From Pseudomonas putida (GTDB lineage: Bacteria; Pseudomonadota; Gammaproteobacteria; Pseudomonadales; Pseudomonadaceae), in assembly GCA_029953615.1 (NCBI GenBank), contig CP124529.1, forward strand, positions 1,116,001 to 1,180,000: a stretch of 64,000 nucleotides of DNA, in the 5' to 3' direction. The notes under the pieces were generated by a model. That model saw nothing but the letters and a program-made list of their open reading frames with translations. It did not search any database and had not been told where the DNA came from. The position numbers and the translations under genes were made by a program. The first letter of the stretch is position 1, and each line of letters opens with the position of its first letter. This document shows, piece after piece, positions 1 to 8,786 of this stretch.

Positions 1-866
1 TCGTCATCGGACCAGCCGCCTTTAACCTTGACCCACAGGTTGAGCATGACCTTGGAGTCGAACAGCACTTCCATGTCCTTGCGCGCCTCGGAGCCGATGC
101 GCTTGATGCGCTCGCCCTTGTCGCCAATGATGATCTTCTTCTGGCCGTCACGCTCGACCAGGATCAGCGCGTGAATGTGCAGCACATGGCCCTGCTGCTT
201 GAATTCTTCGATCTCCACGGTGATCTGGTACGGCAGCTCGGCACCCAGCTGGCGCATGATCTTCTCGCGCACCAGCTCGGCAGCCAGGAAGCGGCTGCTG
301 CGGTCAGTGATCTGGTCTTCCGGGAAGAAGTGATCGTTTTCGGGCAAGTGCTTGGCGATCTGGGCTTCCAGCGCTTCGAGGTTGTGCCCCTGCTGCGCGG
401 AAATCGGCATGACCTCGGCGTTCGGCAATTGCTCCTGCAGCCACTGCAAGTGAGGGATCAGCTCGGCCTTCTCTTCCATGCGGTCGGTCTTGTTGACCGC
501 GATGATCAGCGGGCCGGTCACATACTGCACGCGCTCCAGCACCAGTTGGTCTTCGTCGGTCCACTTGGTGCGGTCGACCACGAAGATCACCACGTCGACG
601 TCTTTCAGGGCCGCCGAGGCGTTGCGGTTCATGTAGCGGTTCAAGGCCTTGTCGTTGGCCTTGTGCATACCGGGGGTATCGACGTAGATCGCCTGCACGT
701 CACCCTCGGTCTTGATGCCGAGCATGTTGTGGCGGGTTGTCTGCGGCTTGCGCGAGGTGATCGCCAGTTTCTGGCCGAGGATGTGGTTGAGCAGGGTCGA
801 CTTGCCCACGTTCGGGCGGCCGACAATGGCCACGTAGCCGCAGCGGGTCGGGTTGCTATCAGTCAT
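1..866 (-). CDS. era: GTPase Era (partial, C-terminal end beyond window)
   Basis: Era is an essential Ras-like GTPase that binds the 3' end of 16S rRNA and acts in 30S maturation. The visible 288 residues hold G1 (GRPNVGKS, about residues 16-23), G3 (DTPG), G4 (NKTD) and most of the C-terminal KH domain, including [14 protein letters not shown]. The family is about 300 residues long, so only the last dozen or so are cut off by the left edge. The ATG lies inside the end of rnc (8-base overlap), which is the usual rnc-era coupling. There are no odd features in the visible part. Confidence 0.97.
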   Translation of the reverse strand, partial: MTDSNPTRCGYVAIVGRPNVGKSTLLNHILGQKLAITSRKPQTTRHNMLGIKTEGDVQAIYVDTPGMHKANDKALNRYMNRNASAALKDVDVVIFVVDRTKWTDEDQLVLERVQYVTGPLIIAVNKTDRMEEKAELIPHLQWLQEQLPNAEVMPISAQQGHNLEALEAQIAKHLPENDHFFPEDQITDRSSRFLAAELVREKIMRQLGAELPYQITVEIEEFKQQGHVLHIHALILVERDGQKKIIIGDKGERIKRIGSEARKDMEVLFDSKVMLNLWVKVKGGWSDD

Positions 867-1549
867 TGCCATTCTCCACGCCCAGGGCGATCAGTGCAGA
901 CGCGGCGGCGACTTGCTCGGCGATACGCCGGCTAACGCCCTGGCCACGGCTCTTGTTGTTCAGCAGCACCACTTCGCATTCGACGAAGAAGGTGCGGCAG
1001 TGCGGTTCGCCCTGGATATCCACCACTTCGTAACGCGGCAGCTCACAGCTGCGCGACTGCAGGAACTCCTGCAGGCGGGTCTTCGGGTCCTTGTTGGTAT
1101 CGACCAGGGTCAGGCCTTCGAACTCATCGGCCAGCCACGCCAGCACGCGCTCCCGGGCCGTTTCCATATCGGCGTCCAGGTAGATGGCGCCAATCAGCGC
1201 CTCCAGTGCATCAGCCAGGATCGACTCGCGGCGGAAGCCACCGCTCTTGAGCTCACCCGACCCCAGCCGCAGGTGGTCGCCCAGGTCGAAACCACGGGCC
1301 AGTCGGGCCAGGGTTTCACCCTTGACCAAGCGCGCGCGCAGGCGCGACAGCTGGCCTTCGCGGGCCTGCGGGAAGCGCTCGAACAGCGCTTCGCCGGCGA
1401 CGAAGTTGAGAATGGCGTCACCGAGAAACTCCAGGCGCTCGTTGTTGCGCCCGGCGTAGCTGCGATGGGTCAGTGCCAGGAGCATCTGGTCCTGGTTCTA
1501 TGAAGGTATAACCGAGCTTTCGCTCCAGACGGGCAAGGGGAGCACTCAT
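859..1549 (-). pseudogene. rnc: Ribonuclease III, frame broken near the 5' end by one extra base
   Basis: RNase III cleaves double-stranded RNA in rRNA processing and mRNA turnover. The frame downstream of 1485 gives a near-complete enzyme: the signature [12 protein letters not shown] in the RNase III domain and a C-terminal dsRNA-binding domain ending GVENGND. The expected N-terminus (MSAPLARLERKLGYTF) starts at the ATG at 1549 but is in another frame. The base at 1500 appears to be an extra A on the plus strand; removing it joins the two parts as ...[18 protein letters not shown]. As written, the long frame has a TAG just upstream of its first Met, so only an internal start at 1485 (208 residues, about 21 short) could be used. 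A sequence error is the likeliest cause. Confidence 0.85.
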
Positions 1550-1710
1550 GCAGCCACCCGTTCGTTGTTCAACGCGTTGTTCAAATCAACATCCTGAAAG
1601 ACTGTTTGGCTGTGGCCCGCCGCAACGTGCGACGAATCTCCCGATCCCTGAGAACACAGCCTATGTCAGAAATGCATTCGGCGCTGCCTGCTGGCCAGCG
1701 CCGATGGGTA

Positions 1711-2565
1711 TCAATGGATCAGACCGACCCGCGACAGGTTGGGCAGGTGGCTGAGCTTGGGTTCTGGCCAGCTCATCCACACCGCGAAGGCCTTGCCGAC
1801 AATGTTCCGGTCCGGAACCATGCCGTGCAGTTCCTTCGGGATGTTCGGGTCATCCCAGTAACGGCTGTCGTTGGAGTTGTCGCGGTTGTCGCCCATCATG
1901 AAGTAATGGCCTGCCGGCACGGTCCATTGCTGGTCCGGCGGCATGCGGTAACGGCTCATTTCCTTGCGGATCAGGTGTTCGGCCTCACCGAGCTTTTCCT
2001 TGTACAGCTCGGCGCTGCCCAATGTGCCCGGCTCGGTGCCCACCAGTTGTTCGGCAATCGGCTGGCCGTTGACGAACAGCCGCTTGTCGTTGGTGTAACG
2101 CACCACGTCGCCTGGCAGGCCGACCACCCGCTTGATGTAGTTGACGTTCGGGTCGCTCGGGTAGCGGAACACCATCACATCACCGCGTTGCGGGTCACCC
2201 ACCTCGATGACCTTCTTGTCGATCACCGGCAGGCGAATGCCGTACGAGAACTTGTTCACCAGGATGAAATCGCCCACTTCCAGGGTCGGCTTCATCGACC
2301 CCGAAGGGATCTGGAACGGCTCGACCAGGAACGAACGCAGCACCAGCACGATGAACAGAACCGGGAAGAACGACTTGCCGTACTCGACCAGCAACGGCTC
2401 CTTGCCCAGGCGTTCGACCACAGCCATTTCGGGCTGGCTGACGCTGCCCTGGTAGTTGGCGATTGCCGCACGCCGGCGCGGGGCCAGGAACAGCAAGTCG
2501 ATCAAGCCCAGCAGGCCGCAGACGAAGACGGCGATGACTAGCAACAGCGGGAAATTTAGCGACAT
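1711..2565 (-). CDS. lepB: Signal peptidase I
   Basis: This inner-membrane serine protease removes signal peptides from Sec and Tat substrates. The 284-residue protein has two N-terminal hydrophobic segments (about 4-28 and 65-80) and the box IPSGSMKPTL with catalytic Ser90. The Lys general base is Lys145 in NYIKRVVGLPGD, and the conserved GDNRDNSNDSR box lies near the C-terminus. Length and motifs are normal for Pseudomonas. It lies 5 bases after lepA and is probably translated from the same transcript. The 160 bases between its stop and rnc carry no recognisable gene. Confidence 0.97.
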   Translation of the reverse strand: MSLNFPLLLVIAVFVCGLLGLIDLLFLAPRRRAAIANYQGSVSQPEMAVVERLGKEPLLVEYGKSFFPVLFIVLVLRSFLVEPFQIPSGSMKPTLEVGDFILVNKFSYGIRLPVIDKKVIEVGDPQRGDVMVFRYPSDPNVNYIKRVVGLPGDVVRYTNDKRLFVNGQPIAEQLVGTEPGTLGSAELYKEKLGEAEHLIRKEMSRYRMPPDQQWTVPAGHYFMMGDNRDNSNDSRYWDDPNIPKELHGMVPDRNIVGKAFAVWMSWPEPKLSHLPNLSRVGLIH

Positions 2566-2570
2566 AGGAC

Positions 2571-4370
2571 CTAGCTATCCAACCTGAGCACGGCGAGGAA
2601 GGCTTCCTGTGGAATCTCCACGTTGCCCACCTGTTTCATGCGTTTCTTACCGGCCTTCTGCTTCTCCAGCAGTTTCTTCTTACGGCTGACGTCACCACCG
2701 TAGCACTTGGCCAGTACGTTCTTTCTGAGCGCCTTGACGGTTGTCCGCGCGATGATCTGGCCGCCGATAGCTGCCTGGATCGCCACATCGAACATCTGCC
2801 GAGGGATCAGCTCCTTCATCTTCTCGGTCAACGCACGGCCTTTGTAGGCCGCGTTGTCGCGGTGCACGATCAATGCCAGGGCATCGACCTTGTCGCCGTT
2901 GATCAGTACGTCCAGCTTGACCAGGTTGGCCGACTGGTAGCGATCGAAATGATAGTCCAGCGAAGCATAGCCGCGGCTGGTGGACTTGAGGCGGTCGAAG
3001 AAGTCCAGCACCACTTCGTTCATCGGCAGGTCGTAGCGCACCTGCACCTGACTGCCGAGGAACTGCATGTCGCGCTGCACGCCACGCTTCTCGATACACA
3101 GGGTGATGACGTTGCCCAGGTGCTCCTGCGGCACCAGAATGGTTGCAGTGACGATCGGCTCGCGGAAATCGGCGACCGCCGAGACGTCAGGCAGCTTCGA
3201 CGGGTTGTCTACGGTGATGGTCTCGCCGGTTTTCAGTTCCAGCTCGTAGATCACGCTTGGCGCGGTGGTGATCAGGTCCAGGTCGTATTCGCGCTCCAGG
3301 CGCTCCTGAATGATCTCCATGTGCAGCATGCCGAGGAAGCCGCAACGGAAGCCGAAGCCCAGGGCGTCGGAGCTTTCCGGCATGTATTGCAGCGACGAAT
3401 CGTTCAGGGTCAGCTTCTGCAGCGCATCGCGGAAGTCCTCGAAATCGTCGGAGCTGACCGGGAACAGGCCGGCGTAAACCTGCGGCTGGATCTTCTTGAA
3501 GCCTGGCAGCACCTCCACCTCAGGCGTGGTGGACAGGGTCAGGGTGTCACCGACCGGCGCACCGTGAATGTCCTTGATGCTGGCGATGATGAAGCCTACT
3601 TCGCCGGCCTTCAGGTCGGCCGTCTGGGTGTGTTTCGGGGTGAACACACCCACGCTGTCGACCAGGTGCACCTTGCCGGTGGACTTGACCAGGATCTTGT
3701 CGCCTTTCTTGACGCGGCCGTGGCGCACACGCACCAGCGAGACCACGCCCAGGTAGTTGTCGAACCAGGAGTCGATGATCAGCGCCTGCAGCGGCGCCTC
3801 GATATCGCCTTCCGGAGCAGGGATGGTCTGCACCAGGCGCTCGAGCACCTCGTCCACGCCCATGCCGCTCTTGGCGCTGCAGGCCACGGCGTCGGTGGCG
3901 TCGATGCCGATGATCTTCTCGATCTCGTCCTTGACGCGGTCCGGGTCGGCCTGGGGCAGGTCCATCTTGTTCAGTACCGGCATGACCTCCAGGCCCTGCT
4001 CAATGGCGGTGTAGCAGTTGGCCACGGACTGGGCCTCGACGCCCTGGCCGGCGTCCACCACCAGCAGCGCGCCTTCACAGGCCGCCAGCGAGCGCGAAAC
4101 TTCGTAAGTGAAGTCGACGTGGCCGGGGGTATCGATGAAGTTCAGCTGGTAGACCTTGCCGTCCTGCGCCTTGTAGTTGAGCGTGACGCTGTGGGCCTTG
4201 ATGGTGATACCGCGCTCACGCTCCAGGTCCATGGAATCGAGCACCTGGGCTTCCATCTCGCGTGCCGACAGGCCACCGCACATCTGGATGAAACGGTCGG
4301 CCAGCGTCGACTTGCCATGGTCGATGTGGGCGATGATGGAGAAATTGCGGATATGACTCAAATCACTCAC
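2571..4370 (-). CDS. lepA: Elongation factor 4 (LepA), back-translocating GTPase
   Basis: LepA is a ribosome-binding translational GTPase related to EF-G, implicated in back-translocation and in initiation or assembly under stress. The 599-residue product shows G1 (AHIDHGKST, about 14-22), G2 in the RERGITIK region, G3 (DTPGHVDF) and G4 (NKMD). The LepA-specific C-terminal domain follows, with [13 protein letters not shown] and the basic tail [18 protein letters not shown]. Length is standard. It heads a lepA-lepB transcript. The 180 bases to mucD contain a terminator for mucD, so lepA probably has its own promoter there. Confidence 0.98.
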   Translation of the reverse strand: MSDLSHIRNFSIIAHIDHGKSTLADRFIQMCGGLSAREMEAQVLDSMDLERERGITIKAHSVTLNYKAQDGKVYQLNFIDTPGHVDFTYEVSRSLAACEGALLVVDAGQGVEAQSVANCYTAIEQGLEVMPVLNKMDLPQADPDRVKDEIEKIIGIDATDAVACSAKSGMGVDEVLERLVQTIPAPEGDIEAPLQALIIDSWFDNYLGVVSLVRVRHGRVKKGDKILVKSTGKVHLVDSVGVFTPKHTQTADLKAGEVGFIIASIKDIHGAPVGDTLTLSTTPEVEVLPGFKKIQPQVYAGLFPVSSDDFEDFRDALQKLTLNDSSLQYMPESSDALGFGFRCGFLGMLHMEIIQERLEREYDLDLITTAPSVIYELELKTGETITVDNPSKLPDVSAVADFREPIVTATILVPQEHLGNVITLCIEKRGVQRDMQFLGSQVQVRYDLPMNEVVLDFFDRLKSTSRGYASLDYHFDRYQSANLVKLDVLINGDKVDALALIVHRDNAAYKGRALTEKMKELIPRQMFDVAIQAAIGGQIIARTTVKALRKNVLAKCYGGDVSRKKKLLEKQKAGKKRMKQVGNVEIPQEAFLAVLRLDS

Positions 4371-4507
4371 GGGTCAACACTCGAAAAGGCTGCGAGCCGG
4401 ACGCCCGCCGAAAAATAGCCGGGAATTGTACCTTAAGCTGCCGGGATATGGGAGATTCCTCTATCGGGCTGTACACGGCATTGGCCGTGGAATTGTGAAC
4501 TTTCATG

Positions 4508-4537
4508 AAAAAAGGGCAGCCGAAGCTGCCCTTTTGC
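4508..4537 (-). terminator. Rho-independent terminator after mucD
   Basis: On the minus strand the sequence AAAAGGGCAGC, TTCG, GCTGCCCTTTTTT forms a strong stem with a stable tetraloop and a T run. It starts 14 bases after the mucD stop codon and separates mucD from lepA. Confidence 0.85.
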
Positions 4538-4550
4538 CTTGCAAAGCCGC

Positions 4551-5984
4551 TTATTCAGCCAGCTTGAAGGTGATGAAGCTGGCGCGCCCCTGACGCAGCA
4601 CGCGCATCGACACCGAGCGGTTCTTCGGCAGTTCCTTGGCGATCTCGGTGAATTCCTTGGCCGAACCGATGGCCTGGTTGTTCAGGTGGCTGATGACGTC
4701 ACCCGGACGCAGGCCGATCATCGCGGCCGGGCCATCCTGGACTTCCTTGATCACAACGCCACCCTTGAGCTCCAGGGCCTTCTTCTGTTCGGCAGTCAGG
4801 TCGGCCACCGATACACCCAGGCGGTTGCTGCTGCGTTCGGCGCTGCCTTCGGCACCGGTACCGATGTCGGCATCATCGTCCGGCAAGGCACCAACGCTGA
4901 TGTCGAGATTCTGGCGTTTGCCGTTGCGGATGATCTCCAGCTTGGCCTTTTCGCCATCCTTCAGGCTGCCGACCAGGTGCGGCAAGTCGGCCGACATGAT
5001 GATCGGCTGGCCGTTCATGCTCAGGATCACGTCACCCACCTGCAGGCCGCCCTTGGCTGCCGGGCCGTTTTCCAGCACCTGCGCTACCAGGGCGCCGGCC
5101 GGTTTGTCCAGGCCGAACGATTCAGCCAGGTCCTTGTTGACCTCCTGGATCACCACGCCCAGCCAGCCGCGGCTGACCTTGCCGTCTTTCTTCAGCTGGT
5201 TGGAAACGTCGATCGCCACATCGATCGGAATGGCGAACGACAGGCCCATGAAACCGCCGGAACGGGTGAAGATCTGCGAGTTGATCCCCACCACTTCGCC
5301 ATTCATGTTGAACAGCGGGCCACCCGAGTTGCCCGGGTTGATTGCCACGTCGGTCTGGATGAACGGTACGTAGGTGTCGTTGGGCAGGGTACGACCCTTG
5401 GCGCTGACGATACCTTTGGTCACCGAATGGTCGAAGCCGAACGGCGAACCGATGGCCAGCACCCACTCGCCCACTTTGAGTTTCTCGGAATCACCCAGCT
5501 TGACGGTCGGCAGGTTCTTGCCCTCGACCTTGAGCAAGGCCACGTCGGTACGCGGGTCGGTGCCGACCAGTTTGGCCTGCAGCTCGCTGCGGTCCGACAG
5601 GCGGACGATGATCTCGTCGGCATCGGCTACCACGTGGTTGTTGGTCAGCACGTAACCATCGCTGGAGATGATGAAGCCCGAACCCAGCGACTGGGCCTCG
5701 CGCTGGCGGTCGCCACGCGGCGAGCGCGGCTGCTGCGGCATGTTGCGCTCGAAGAACTCGCGGAACATTGGCGGCAGACCTTCCAGGTCGGGCATCTGCC
5801 CGGCGGCCATGCGGCGGTCCGGCAGCTTTTGCTTGGTACTGATGTTGACCACGGCTGGCGAGGCCTGCTCGACCAGGGTAGTGAAGTCCGGCAGGGCTTC
5901 CTCGGCCTGGGCGCTGAGCACCTGGCCGAGCATCAGCACGGCGGCGAACATCGATAGGTAGGATTTCAAGCGTGGTATTGACAT
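4551..5984 (-). CDS. mucD: Periplasmic DegP-like serine protease MucD
   Basis: MucD is a periplasmic HtrA-family protease/chaperone. In Pseudomonas it removes misfolded envelope proteins and restrains AlgU (sigma-22) activation. The 477-residue protein has an N-terminal signal peptide ending SAQA (about residue 27). The trypsin-like triad is His117 (TNNHVV), Asp147 (RTDVALLK) and Ser220 (NPGNSGGP), followed by two PDZ domains (about 275-360 and 385-470). A good Shine-Dalgarno (GGGAG) supports the ATG at 5984. It is 190 bases downstream of mucB. In P. aeruginosa mucC would lie between the two, and here it is missing. Confidence 0.96.
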   Translation of the reverse strand: MSIPRLKSYLSMFAAVLMLGQVLSAQAEEALPDFTTLVEQASPAVVNISTKQKLPDRRMAAGQMPDLEGLPPMFREFFERNMPQQPRSPRGDRQREAQSLGSGFIISSDGYVLTNNHVVADADEIIVRLSDRSELQAKLVGTDPRTDVALLKVEGKNLPTVKLGDSEKLKVGEWVLAIGSPFGFDHSVTKGIVSAKGRTLPNDTYVPFIQTDVAINPGNSGGPLFNMNGEVVGINSQIFTRSGGFMGLSFAIPIDVAIDVSNQLKKDGKVSRGWLGVVIQEVNKDLAESFGLDKPAGALVAQVLENGPAAKGGLQVGDVILSMNGQPIIMSADLPHLVGSLKDGEKAKLEIIRNGKRQNLDISVGALPDDDADIGTGAEGSAERSSNRLGVSVADLTAEQKKALELKGGVVIKEVQDGPAAMIGLRPGDVISHLNNQAIGSAKEFTEIAKELPKNRSVSMRVLRQGRASFITFKLAE

Positions 5985-6062
5985 ACGGCTCCCGTCACAA
6001 CGAGCGGTAGTTTAGAAAAGCCCCTGCACAAAGCAGGAAAGGCCAGGCTCCAAGAAGCCTGA

Positions 6063-6091
6063 CCTATAGAAAATTTGCCGATGGATTGCAA
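6063..6091 (-). promoter_or_regulatory. Candidate sigma-70 promoter for mucD
   Basis: On the minus strand TTGCAA and TATAGG are separated by 17 bases and sit about 80 bases before the mucD start, in the mucB-mucD gap. The match is moderate. It fits a separate mucD promoter in addition to read-through from algU, as is known in P. aeruginosa, but it is a sequence inference only. Confidence 0.35.
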
Positions 6092-6173
6092 ATGACAATG
6101 CTTTAATTTCATTTCAGCGGCATGTCCACGCGCCTTGGCATGGCCCACACGCCAGCCTCGCAAAAGCGCGCCA

Positions 6174-7136
6174 TTACTGGCGTGCCGGACCATCCAGAGG
6201 GCGCATCGACAACGCCACGCGCTCTGCCGTACCCAACGGGATTTCGCCGACCACGGTGACCATTACCCTGCCTTTTGGCGTGTTCAGCCGACGCGAAACC
6301 GCCGACGTCGGGCCAAGCTGGGTACGCATGTCGGTACCGCCTTCATCCTTGACCGGCTCGAGGAATACCGAGAAGCGCGCCAGACCATCGTCGTACATCA
6401 GGCTGCTGACCGTGCTGTCATGTTTCGGATCGCGGCGTACCGAGCTGTTGACCAGTTCGAAGCCTGGCGGCAGCCAGTCTGAACGCCAGCCGACGACCTT
6501 GTCATCACCGGCAGCGGCCACCTGCTGCACCGGCTTGCACGCAGCGCTGGCACGCAGGTCTTCATCACTGGGGACTTCAGTATCGAGACGGGTCATCTGG
6601 AAGCGCTCCAGCAACTGCCCCTTGTCATTGATCATCAATGAGCGCAGTGGCAAGCCGGTAGCACGGTCCAGGTGCAATTCGAAGGCATAGCGGTGCTGGT
6701 CGCGCGGCGTGAGCGTCACGATCACGGCATCGCGCCCGGCGACCCGTGACTTGCCCGCCACGCTCAAGTCATACCAGCCCATCAGTTTCAGCGGATCAAG
6801 AACACGTTGCGCGGCGTCCGGGGGAGCCGTAACACCACTGACCAAGGCCCCGCTGACACACTCTACCTTGCCATCTACGCGCACGATTTCCTGGGCAGTG
6901 CCATCGAGCTGCAACAGCCGCTCGCTGACCTTGCCGCCGTCGACCCTGTGCCAGATCTCATGGGAGGAGAAGCTGCCGTTGCGTTCGTAAACAAAAGAGC
7001 CCTGGTAGCTCTGCTTTTGCTCGGCCTGTGCCAGCTTGTTCAGCCACTCGCTCGCCTCGGGCGAAGAATTGGCCGCCAACGCTGGCACCGTCATGCAGCT
7101 GCCTATCAGCAGCGACAGGAGAGGTAGCGCGCGCAT
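6174..7136 (-). CDS. mucB: Sigma-E/AlgU regulatory protein MucB (RseB-like)
   Basis: MucB is a periplasmic protein that binds the periplasmic part of MucA and shields it from AlgW cleavage, so it is a negative regulator of AlgU. The 320-residue protein has a cleavable signal peptide (ends PALA, about residue 21). It carries the MucB/RseB N-terminal LolA/B-like domain (SYQGSFVYERNG) and the C-terminal domain. The start at 7136 has an AAGGAGG Shine-Dalgarno. It follows mucA by 12 bases in the algU-mucA-mucB operon. Length is normal. Confidence 0.95.
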   Translation of the reverse strand: MRALPLLSLLIGSCMTVPALAANSSPEASEWLNKLAQAEQKQSYQGSFVYERNGSFSSHEIWHRVDGGKVSERLLQLDGTAQEIVRVDGKVECVSGALVSGVTAPPDAAQRVLDPLKLMGWYDLSVAGKSRVAGRDAVIVTLTPRDQHRYAFELHLDRATGLPLRSLMINDKGQLLERFQMTRLDTEVPSDEDLRASAACKPVQQVAAAGDDKVVGWRSDWLPPGFELVNSSVRRDPKHDSTVSSLMYDDGLARFSVFLEPVKDEGGTDMRTQLGPTSAVSRRLNTPKGRVMVTVVGEIPLGTAERVALSMRPLDGPARQ

Positions 7137-7148
7137 GATCCTCCTTAC

Positions 7149-7739
7149 TTAACGGTTTTCCAGGCTGGCGGCGCGGGCATACGGCAATGCGGTTTCAGTG
7201 CCCTTGAGCGCAGATTCCTGGGCATGCTGGCGCAGGTAGCCTGGCAAACGCTGATCCCAGCCGGCCTGGTTCTGCAGCACGCCGTTGGCCATCGGCCCGG
7301 TCGGTTGCTCACTGCTCTCACTATAGCCTGCCAAAACGGCTGGGCCCTGGGCTTGTGGCACAGTCAGGCCTTGTTGGGCAGGTTGTTGGGCAGCCAGCTC
7401 GGCGCCAGTGATCTCGTCCTGGTTGTACATGCGTACACCCGCCAGCACCGCTACGGTAACCGAGGCAGCTACCGCCAGGCGGCCAATGCTGCGCCATGGG
7501 CCTTGCTTGACCTTGGCCGGCACGGCTTCGTCAGCCAGCGCGGCAGACACCGCCGAGGCGATATCCAGGTTTGGCAGCAGCAGCTCCTTGTGCATGGCTG
7601 CGCGGGCCACCTGGTAACGCGACCAGGTGGCACGGGTTTCAGCATCGTCTACGGCGTTCAACACACGACGCAGTTCAAGCTCGTCCGCTTCGTTATCCAT
7701 CACCGCGGACAGCGATTCCTGCAAAGCTTCACGACTCAT
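7149..7739 (-). CDS. mucA: Anti-sigma factor MucA
   Basis: MucA is a single-pass inner-membrane anti-sigma factor that sequesters AlgU through its cytoplasmic N-terminus. The 196-residue sequence begins MSREALQESLSAVMDNEADE (RseA/MucA N-terminal domain). It has one membrane segment at about 85-103 (LAVAASVTVAVLAGVRMY) and a periplasmic C-terminal part that MucB binds. The gene is full length, with none of the truncations seen in mucoid P. aeruginosa. It lies 31 bases after algU and has a clear AGAGGAA ribosome-binding site. Confidence 0.95.
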   Translation of the reverse strand: MSREALQESLSAVMDNEADELELRRVLNAVDDAETRATWSRYQVARAAMHKELLLPNLDIASAVSAALADEAVPAKVKQGPWRSIGRLAVAASVTVAVLAGVRMYNQDEITGAELAAQQPAQQGLTVPQAQGPAVLAGYSESSEQPTGPMANGVLQNQAGWDQRLPGYLRQHAQESALKGTETALPYARAASLENR

Positions 7740-7770
7740 GGCGGTTCCTCTCTTGGCTGTCGCCGCTGTC

Positions 7771-8352
7771 TCAGGTTTCCTGCAGCAAAGGTTGCAGGGC
7801 TTTATCTATGGCCTCCCGAGCGCGGAAGATTCGAGAGCGCACGGTACCCACCGGACATTGCATGACACTGGCAATGTCTTCGTAACTCAGCCCGTCGAAC
7901 TCGCGCAGGGTCAGTGCCGTGCGCAGGTCTTCAGGCAGTTGCTGGATGGTGCGATGGACGGTGCCTTCGATTTCATCCCGCAACAACGAGCGTTCTGGGG
8001 ACTCGAGATCCTTGAGGCCATGATCGCCGTCGTAAAACTCCGCATCCTCGGAGCTCACATCGCTGTCTGGCGGCCGTCTTCCACGGGACACCAGGTAGTT
8101 CTTCGCCGTGTTGATGGCGATGCGGTACAGCCACGTATAGAACGCACTGTCTCCGCGGAAGTTGCCAAGCGCACGGTAGGCCTTGATGAAGGCTTCCTGT
8201 GCTACATCCTGGGCCTCGTGGGTATCGTGAACGAACCGCACGATCAACCCGAGAATCTTGTGCTGATACTTCAGCACCAACAGATCGAACGCTCGCCTGT
8301 CACCACGCTGAACGCGCTCGACAAGCTGCTGATCCTCTTCCTGGGTTAGCAT
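7771..8352 (-). CDS. algU: RNA polymerase sigma factor AlgU (sigma-22, RpoE-like)
   Basis: AlgU is the ECF sigma factor for envelope stress and exopolysaccharide genes. The 193-residue protein from ATG 8352 starts MLTQEEDQQLVERVQRGD. Region 2 includes DTHEAQDVAQEAFIKAYRAL, and region 4 includes LREFDGLSYEDIASVMQCP, which is the helix-turn-helix. I chose the ATG at 8352 rather than the GTG six bases upstream because a GAGGAG ribosome-binding site lies 5 bases before it. The gene heads the operon with mucA and mucB and carries a probable autoregulatory promoter at 8411-8437. Confidence 0.97.
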   Translation of the reverse strand: MLTQEEDQQLVERVQRGDRRAFDLLVLKYQHKILGLIVRFVHDTHEAQDVAQEAFIKAYRALGNFRGDSAFYTWLYRIAINTAKNYLVSRGRRPPDSDVSSEDAEFYDGDHGLKDLESPERSLLRDEIEGTVHRTIQQLPEDLRTALTLREFDGLSYEDIASVMQCPVGTVRSRIFRAREAIDKALQPLLQET

Positions 8353-8410
8353 GAACACTCCTCAGTGAACTCGAAGGAGCGTTGCATCCGCCATCGTTCA
8401 GGCTTGCAAC

Positions 8411-8437
8411 CATAGACTCGGGCTTTGCGCAAAAGTT
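8411..8437 (-). promoter_or_regulatory. AlgU (sigma-22) type promoter of algU
   Basis: The minus strand reads GAACTT, 16 bases, TCTAT. This matches the sigma-22/sigma-E consensus GAACTT-N16/17-TCtgA in the -35 element and at four of five -10 positions. It lies about 60 bases before the algU start codon, as expected for autoregulation. This is inferred from consensus only. Confidence 0.7.
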
Positions 8438-8685
8438 CTCCCCTCCAAGCAAGTTTCCTGCAGCCCTTGGTCGGCTTGCACGGAAGACGCGGCACGGTCA
8501 CGGCCGGCTACGTCGATAATCAGGTTTCGAGTACGCAGGGACAGCCCGGACAGGCCTGCCGCCCTGCGTCGCCGCGGCAAGTTGTGGCGCGTGGGCAGCC
8601 TTCATAGGATTTCCGGCCATGTCGGAAAGTTCCCATAAAGGTTGTCGCGACCAGGCAAGTGGCATGGAAATTGGCCACCCGGGGC

Positions 8686-8694
8686 TGCTATAAA
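8686..8694 (+). promoter_or_regulatory. Possible extended -10 promoter for nadB
   Basis: TGCTATAAA resembles an extended -10 (TGnTATAAT) about 90 bases before the nadB start. No convincing -35 element is seen. Confidence 0.35.
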
Positions 8695-8786
8695 GGCAAC
8701 CCGGCCAGCCTTAACGATAGTTTCACAATGCCATCGGCGCGTGACTATTGTGCCGCGCCCCTTCCAAAGAATACTAGTGTCCCGAC

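Larger units (their letters stand above)
8353..8786. other. 434-base divergent intergenic region algU/nadB
   Basis: No gene is seen here. The left part holds a good AlgU-type promoter for algU (8411-8437). A second weaker GAACTT box on the minus strand at 8627-8632 is followed after 17 bases by TCCTA. The right part holds a possible extended -10 for nadB (8686-8694). Confidence 0.6.

Noticed and set aside
1550..1710. A DUF4845-type gene between lepB and rnc, as in P. aeruginosa
   Set aside because: Only 160 bases are present. The open stretch preceding rnc lacks an ATG and is too short, and no membrane helix is found.
2862..4418. Long plus-strand frame antisense to lepA
   Set aside because: lepA is fully conserved on the other strand, and the antisense frame has no recognisable motif or ribosome-binding site.
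5966..6193. A short minus-strand frame in the mucB-mucD gap as a mucC remnant
   Set aside because: The 75-residue translation has no membrane segments or MucC similarity and overlaps the mucD start.
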